Assembly: GCA_001898505.1 (NCBI GenBank)
Contig: MKTZ01000015.1
Location: 558,001-622,000, forward strand
Direction of reading: 5' to 3'
Source: Sphingobacteriales bacterium 50-39
GTDB lineage: Bacteria; Bacteroidota; Bacteroidia; Chitinophagales; Chitinophagaceae
Length of the DNA stretch: 64,000 bases
How positions within the stretch are numbered: the stretch's first letter is position 1; every line of letters begins with the position of its first letter. Below are positions 60,531 to 64,000 of the stretch, piece by piece. The notes beneath the pieces were generated by a model that saw nothing but the letters and a program-made list of their open reading frames with translations, did no database searches and was not told the DNA's origin. Made by a program: the position numbers and the translations under genes.

Positions 60531-60610
60531 AAACGGGCCTCTGGAAAATTTAGCCCGTTTTCCAGAAATATCTTATGTCTGTCCTTCGGACAACGGACCT
60601 CCGGCCCGTT
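60530..60610 (-). repeat. Three-hairpin element, copy 5 (between convergent genes)
   Basis: In plus coordinates H1 pairs AAAACGGGC (60530-60538) with GCCCGTTTT (60553-60561). H2 pairs TGTCC with GGACA (60580-60592, loop TTC). H3 pairs AACGGACC with GGCCCGTT (60592-60610, one mismatch). A second hairpin, TCTGGAAAA (60540-60548) with TTTTCCAGA (60558-60566), excludes H1. On the minus strand it aligns with copy 3. Read on the plus strand, H1 plus TTTT could end the arsR-YdeI transcript. Confidence 0.8.
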
Positions 60611-60628
60611 TTTGTGAATAATCCGTTG

Positions 60629-61261
60629 TTACCGCTTGTGCAGGTACACGTTGAACCCAGCCTTGATCACGGGCAGCGGATGGCCATTGAAGTCATTATA
60701 CGGAGAGTTCTTATCCCCCAGCACATCGAACATAAGGGAAATATAAAAGCCGCCCTCCCCGATGACCCGTTGTCCATAACCCACGCCCAACAGCAGGCTG
60801 GCGGCGCTGGTATTGAACGTATACGATGCACCACCTGACCCTGGATTCATATCTTTTTGATTCTGGCTGATCCAATTGTATTCCGGCTGTGCCGCAAAAA
60901 AGAGGAAAGGCAGCGGATAAGCCCTTCCAAATACCCCACCGCCATAATTGAAGGTCCTGTACCGGATATTGTTATCATAATACGGATCGGCCCGTACGGA
61001 ATTGTAGTTGAAGTTGACGACGACGCCGGCATCCAGCCAGTTGTTGAGCGAATATCCCATCTCGGGGCTTACCCCCACATTGAATTGATAGGAGCCCAGA
61101 CCCAATGCCAGGCTACCTCCCAAAAAAAGATTCTCTTTCTGCAATCCGCCTCCGTTGGCGGCATCCGAATAGGTATATACACGTTGTGGCATACGTTCCT
61201 GCGCCCCGGCGCCCAGTGCTGCGATCAGGCAACATCCTGCGAATAAGATCTTTTTTAACAT
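60629..61261 (-). CDS. Outer-membrane beta-barrel protein
   Basis: 210 residues with a signal peptide ending GAGAQ (about residue 20). Alternating strands (NLFLGGSLALGLGSYQFNVGVSPEMGYSLNN, AGVVVNFNYNSV) and a C-terminus ending in a strand (VIKAGFNVYLHKR) suggest an 8-strand barrel. It resembles small Bacteroidota barrels of unknown function, some of which carry misleading enzyme names in databases. The frameshifted oxidase gene lies 9 nt upstream. Confidence 0.75.
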   Translation of the reverse strand: MLKKILFAGCCLIAALGAGAQERMPQRVYTYSDAANGGGLQKENLFLGGSLALGLGSYQFNVGVSPEMGYSLNNWLDAGVVVNFNYNSVRADPYYDNNIRYRTFNYGGGVFGRAYPLPFLFFAAQPEYNWISQNQKDMNPGSGGASYTFNTSAASLLLGVGYGQRVIGEGGFYISLMFDVLGDKNSPYNDFNGHPLPVIKAGFNVYLHKR

Positions 61262-61270
61262 GACTGGCTT

Positions 61271-62571
61271 TTAATTTCTTTGATCGAATATTTTTCCGGC
61301 ATTTAATATATTATTGGGATCAAAAACCTTTTTGATGCCTCGCATCAGCTCCAGCTGAACATCCTGAAATACGATGTCCATATACCCCTTCTGTACCAGC
61401 CCGATGCCATGCTCCCCGCTAATAGTGCCACCCAGCTCCTTCACGAGCACGAAGAGGGCACGCAGGCTCTCCACGATCTTCGGGTCTTCCTGGCTGTTGG
61501 CGCTGCCCTCCTTCTTTATCCGGATATGCAGATTGCCATCCCCCGCATGTCCATAACAAACAGCATAGAACCCATACTGCCTGCCCAGTTCCTTTACTCC
61601 CCTGATCAATGCGGGCAGGGCCGCCCGGGGCACCACGGTGTCCTCCTCGATGGTATACCCGTCGATCTTCACGGCCTCGGCTACCCTCCGCCGGATCTTC
61701 CATAGCTCTGCCTTCTGTACGGCATCATCTGCAAAAAGGATGTCTTCCCCAGCACCATATTCTTCCAAATAAGATGGGCGTCTATCTCCACCAGTTCGAG
61801 GGCGCTGGGCGTAAATCCGGCCCGGAAAATAGCCGATACGGCCTCGCCGGCCTTCTCCAGGCTCTTGAATGGCACCAGCATCAATAGGTCGTATCTGGGT
61901 AAAGGCAGCAGCTTCAGGACAATCTTAGTGACAATTCCCAGGGTCCCTTCGCTGCCTACCACGAGCTGCGTGAGGTTATAGCCGGTGGAATTCTTTAATA
62001 CGTTGGCGCCGGTCCAGATGATATCGCCTGTAGGCAATACCAGCTGCAAGTTCAGGACATAATCCTTTACCACGCCATATTTCACGGCCTTGGGCCCTCC
62101 GCTGTTCTCCGCGATGTTCCCTCCAATGAAGCAGGACCCTCGGCTGCTGGGGTCGGGCGGATAGAACAACCCTTTCTCCTTGACGGCATTCTGGAGCACT
62201 TCGGTGATGACGCCCGGCTCGGTGGTCACCTGGCCATTCCGCTCGTCAATTTCGACAATAGAATTCATTCTTTCAGTGGAGATCAGCACTCCGCCAAATT
62301 GCGGCAAGGCGCCTCCGCTGAGTCCGGTGCCGGCCCCACGAGGTGTGACTGGGATACGATATTGATCGCAGATACGCATTATGGCGCTGATCTCCTCCGC
62401 TGTACGGGGTTTCAGCACTATCTCAGGTAAATAGATCAGGTGCTCGGTCTCATCATGCCCATAGTTCCGGAGCGACTCTTCATCCATAGCCATATGCTTT
62501 TCTCCCACGATGTGTCTGAACATTTCTATCCGTTCGACTGTGATAAGCCCTTCTTTTCCAGCAGTGGACAT
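61271..62571 (-). pseudogene. FAD-linked oxidase (GlcD-like), disrupted by deletion and frameshift
   Basis: Two frames together make one gene. The N-terminal part (62571 to about 61770) has the FAD-binding PCMH domain: PVTPRGAGTGLSGGALP, PPDPSSRGSCFIGGNIAENSGG, VGSEGTLGIVTKI. It reads to LELVEIDAHLI and then runs out of frame. The C-terminal part (about 61768 to 61271) starts LEEYGAGEDILFADDA and has GHAGDGNLHIR and ISGEHGIG, the FAD-oxidase C-terminal domain. Compared with E. coli GlcD, about 40 residues are missing between the two, so this is a loss of about 120 nt that also shifts the frame. The enzyme would have oxidised glycolate or D-lactate. Either it is a recent pseudogene or the assembly is wrong here. 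Confidence 0.8.
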
Positions 62572-62601
62572 TCCTTAAAATTTGCCGTAAAATTAATGTT
62601 T

Positions 62602-63645
62602 TTAAGGCTTGAAAGAGGGACACAGCGACTGCCTTCTGTTGCCGTTGTATTCATTGTAAAAGCCCTGACTGGTGAGTGCAAATTCGAATGCCCCAAATCC
62701 ACCGTCGTAATGCTTGAGGGTAGAAGTGGTGACGTCGTATGTGAAGGTTAGCTTTATGTTCTTATAAATGAACCCGATCATGGGAATAATGGCATCGCCA
62801 GCCCTGTAGTAGAGACCGCCAATCACCTGCTGGTCGCCATCATCCTTGAGATTGTACTGCGCATTCATGCCCAGGACGGCCTCAGAAGAATTGGCCATGC
62901 TGGTATAATACCCCATGGGGTTGATGATCACCTGGTCGCTGGCCTTGATGCTGGCATTGATGAACCCAATATAGCGCCGGGGGATCCTGGAGTCGAACCC
63001 CGCGGGGTCGGTGCTGAAGAAGGATTCCCGGGCCCGGTTGATATGCTGTACGGAAAATCCTGCGTTCAGGTACATTTTATTGGTGGGGAAATAGGCGTAG
63101 TTCAACCCTATCTGCATATCGAAATACGTCACATTCGGCTGATCGATGACGACGCTGGTAGGCAACTGGGCGTCAAAGAAATGTCCGTCGAACTGATCGG
63201 GGAATTTCAGCTGGCTGGTATTGATCCGCTTGTTGATAAATCCTGCGTTAAATCCGGCGGTGAGCAGGCTGGAATAACCCAGCATCTGGTGATAGGCCAC
63301 GGAGCCATAGGCCTCGGTAGAGGTCAGCGTGCCGGCGCCGGCATCATCCCGAAGAATGACACCCCCAACCCCCATCCATCCATTCTCGATCCTGTTACGA
63401 AATACCTGCGCGTCCCCCCAGATACTCATGGTCCGATACGGCACGGCCATCACGGGAGACCATTGATCCCGATAGTTCGCGCCCAGTCTGAAATCTGCGT
63501 CGGGAATAAATCCGGTGTTGGCGGGATTGGTAGTAAGCGGGGAATTGAACCATTGGGAGAAATGGAGGTCCTGGGCATGCCCTTGCAGCAATGCCAGCAC
63601 CATGCAGCAACCCATGAATGATATTTTTTTCGCACTACGCCGCAT
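62602..63645 (-). CDS. PorP/SprF-type outer-membrane protein
   Basis: 347 residues with a signal peptide ending GHAQ. The mature N-terminus is DLHFSQWFNSPLTTNPANTGF, as in PorP/SprF, followed by about 14 beta strands and ending in LCPSFKP. It has the same length and layout as the protein encoded at 36410-37453. The type B-sorted protein gene lies 93 nt upstream on the same strand, so this is a second adhesin-partner pair. Confidence 0.92.
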   Translation of the reverse strand: MRRSAKKISFMGCCMVLALLQGHAQDLHFSQWFNSPLTTNPANTGFIPDADFRLGANYRDQWSPVMAVPYRTMSIWGDAQVFRNRIENGWMGVGGVILRDDAGAGTLTSTEAYGSVAYHQMLGYSSLLTAGFNAGFINKRINTSQLKFPDQFDGHFFDAQLPTSVVIDQPNVTYFDMQIGLNYAYFPTNKMYLNAGFSVQHINRARESFFSTDPAGFDSRIPRRYIGFINASIKASDQVIINPMGYYTSMANSSEAVLGMNAQYNLKDDGDQQVIGGLYYRAGDAIIPMIGFIYKNIKLTFTYDVTTSTLKHYDGGFGAFEFALTSQGFYNEYNGNRRQSLCPSFKP

Positions 63646-63738
63646 AATCCCTCTTATTTTAAGTAACGTTATGAACGTCTTTTTGGTTGTCTTTCTCCCT
63701 TGTTAATTGCATGGGAATTACCGTGAATCACCGGGAGA

Positions 63739-64000
63739 TCATCGTATCAGCGTCACATCTCCTTTTTTGCTCACATGTTTGCCATTCGAGAACTGCGCCT
63801 CCAGGGTATATGCGTATACGCCCATCGGCTGTAAAATGCCCTGGTAAGTCCCATCCCAACCGGTGTCCTGGTCCGTCGACTGGAACACCAGCTGCCCCCA
63901 GCGGTTGTATATCCTGAGCAACATCTTGTCAATGCCAAAACCTGCTACTTTAAAGATACTATTCTGCCCAAATCTGCCGGGCGTAAAGGCATTCGGCATG
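63739..64000 (-). CDS. C-terminal end of a T9SS type B-sorted surface protein, cut by the window edge
   Basis: The last 87 codons of a gene that starts beyond the right edge. NAFTPGRFGQNSIFKV, LRIYNRWGQLVFQS, GWDGTYQGILQPMGVYAYTL and the final KKGDVTLIR form the gliding-motility-associated C-terminal domain, the type B sorting signal for T9SS. The N-terminal parts are not visible. The PorP/SprF gene follows 93 nt downstream. Confidence 0.9.
   Translation of the reverse strand, partial: MPNAFTPGRFGQNSIFKVAGFGIDKMLLRIYNRWGQLVFQSTDQDTGWDGTYQGILQPMGVYAYTLEAQFSNGKHVSKKGDVTLIR

Overview
The window comes from a Bacteroidota chromosome, most likely the family Chitinophagaceae, with GC near 50%. The sequence shows this in several ways. 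Promoters have the Bacteroidota form TTG-N19/20-TAnnTTTG followed by very short leaders. There are type IX secretion (T9SS) sorting domains of type A and type B, two PorP/SprF-like outer-membrane proteins, a SusC/SusD pair controlled by an ECF sigma factor and a FecR anti-sigma factor, and a DUF2795 protein. No rRNA, tRNA, CRISPR array, insertion sequence or prophage was seen.

Layout. 1-5670 (minus): a run of housekeeping and envelope genes (M1 peptidase, PepSY-like protein, rsmI, purS, pssA, aminopeptidase P). 5992-7602: pckA, with AACTAAC-type repeats on both sides. 7967-13655: deoxynucleoside kinase, trpS, gatC, two LolD-like ATPases around a corrinoid adenosyltransferase, DUF2795 and fabI. 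13806-19497: a propeller histidine kinase with its LytTR response regulator, a MarR regulator, an outer-membrane barrel and a small protein. 19516-31861: recN, a FtsX-type permease, a TPR lipoprotein, a zinc-ribbon coiled-coil protein, a NIF3-like protein, an MG2/plug envelope protein, an M32 carboxypeptidase and a small lipoprotein. 31969-38443: a giant PKD adhesin with a type B sorting domain, its PorP/SprF partner, a peroxiredoxin and a small protein that is nearly all type A sorting domain. 38479-39651: an RlmI-like methyltransferase. 39694-49956: a beta-glucan utilisation locus (ECF sigma, FecR, STN-SusC, SusD, PKD lipoprotein, GH16, GH30). 50127-51874: grpE-dnaJ. 51895-58473 (minus): VWA protein, hpt, glucosaminidase/LysM, O-methyltransferase, LOG protein and a sodium:solute symporter. 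58550-60530 (plus): a second LOG protein and an ArsR-SRPBCC-YdeI cassette. 60629-64000 (minus): a barrel protein, a frameshifted glycolate-oxidase-type gene and a second PorP/SprF after a type B-sorted protein cut by the window edge.

The most unusual signal is not a gene. A family of 80-90 nt intergenic elements, each folding into three hairpins with covarying stems, occurs at least five times (5689-5777, 9739-9820, 9897-9982, 56816-56904, 60530-60610), with partial relatives at 2024-2044 and 12446-12470. Four of the five full copies lie in the same orientation within 40 nt of a start codon (aminopeptidase P, trpS, gatC, LOG protein). Other notable sites are tandem operators in the arsR promoter, a perfect palindrome in front of marR, and the AACTAACT cluster downstream of pckA.
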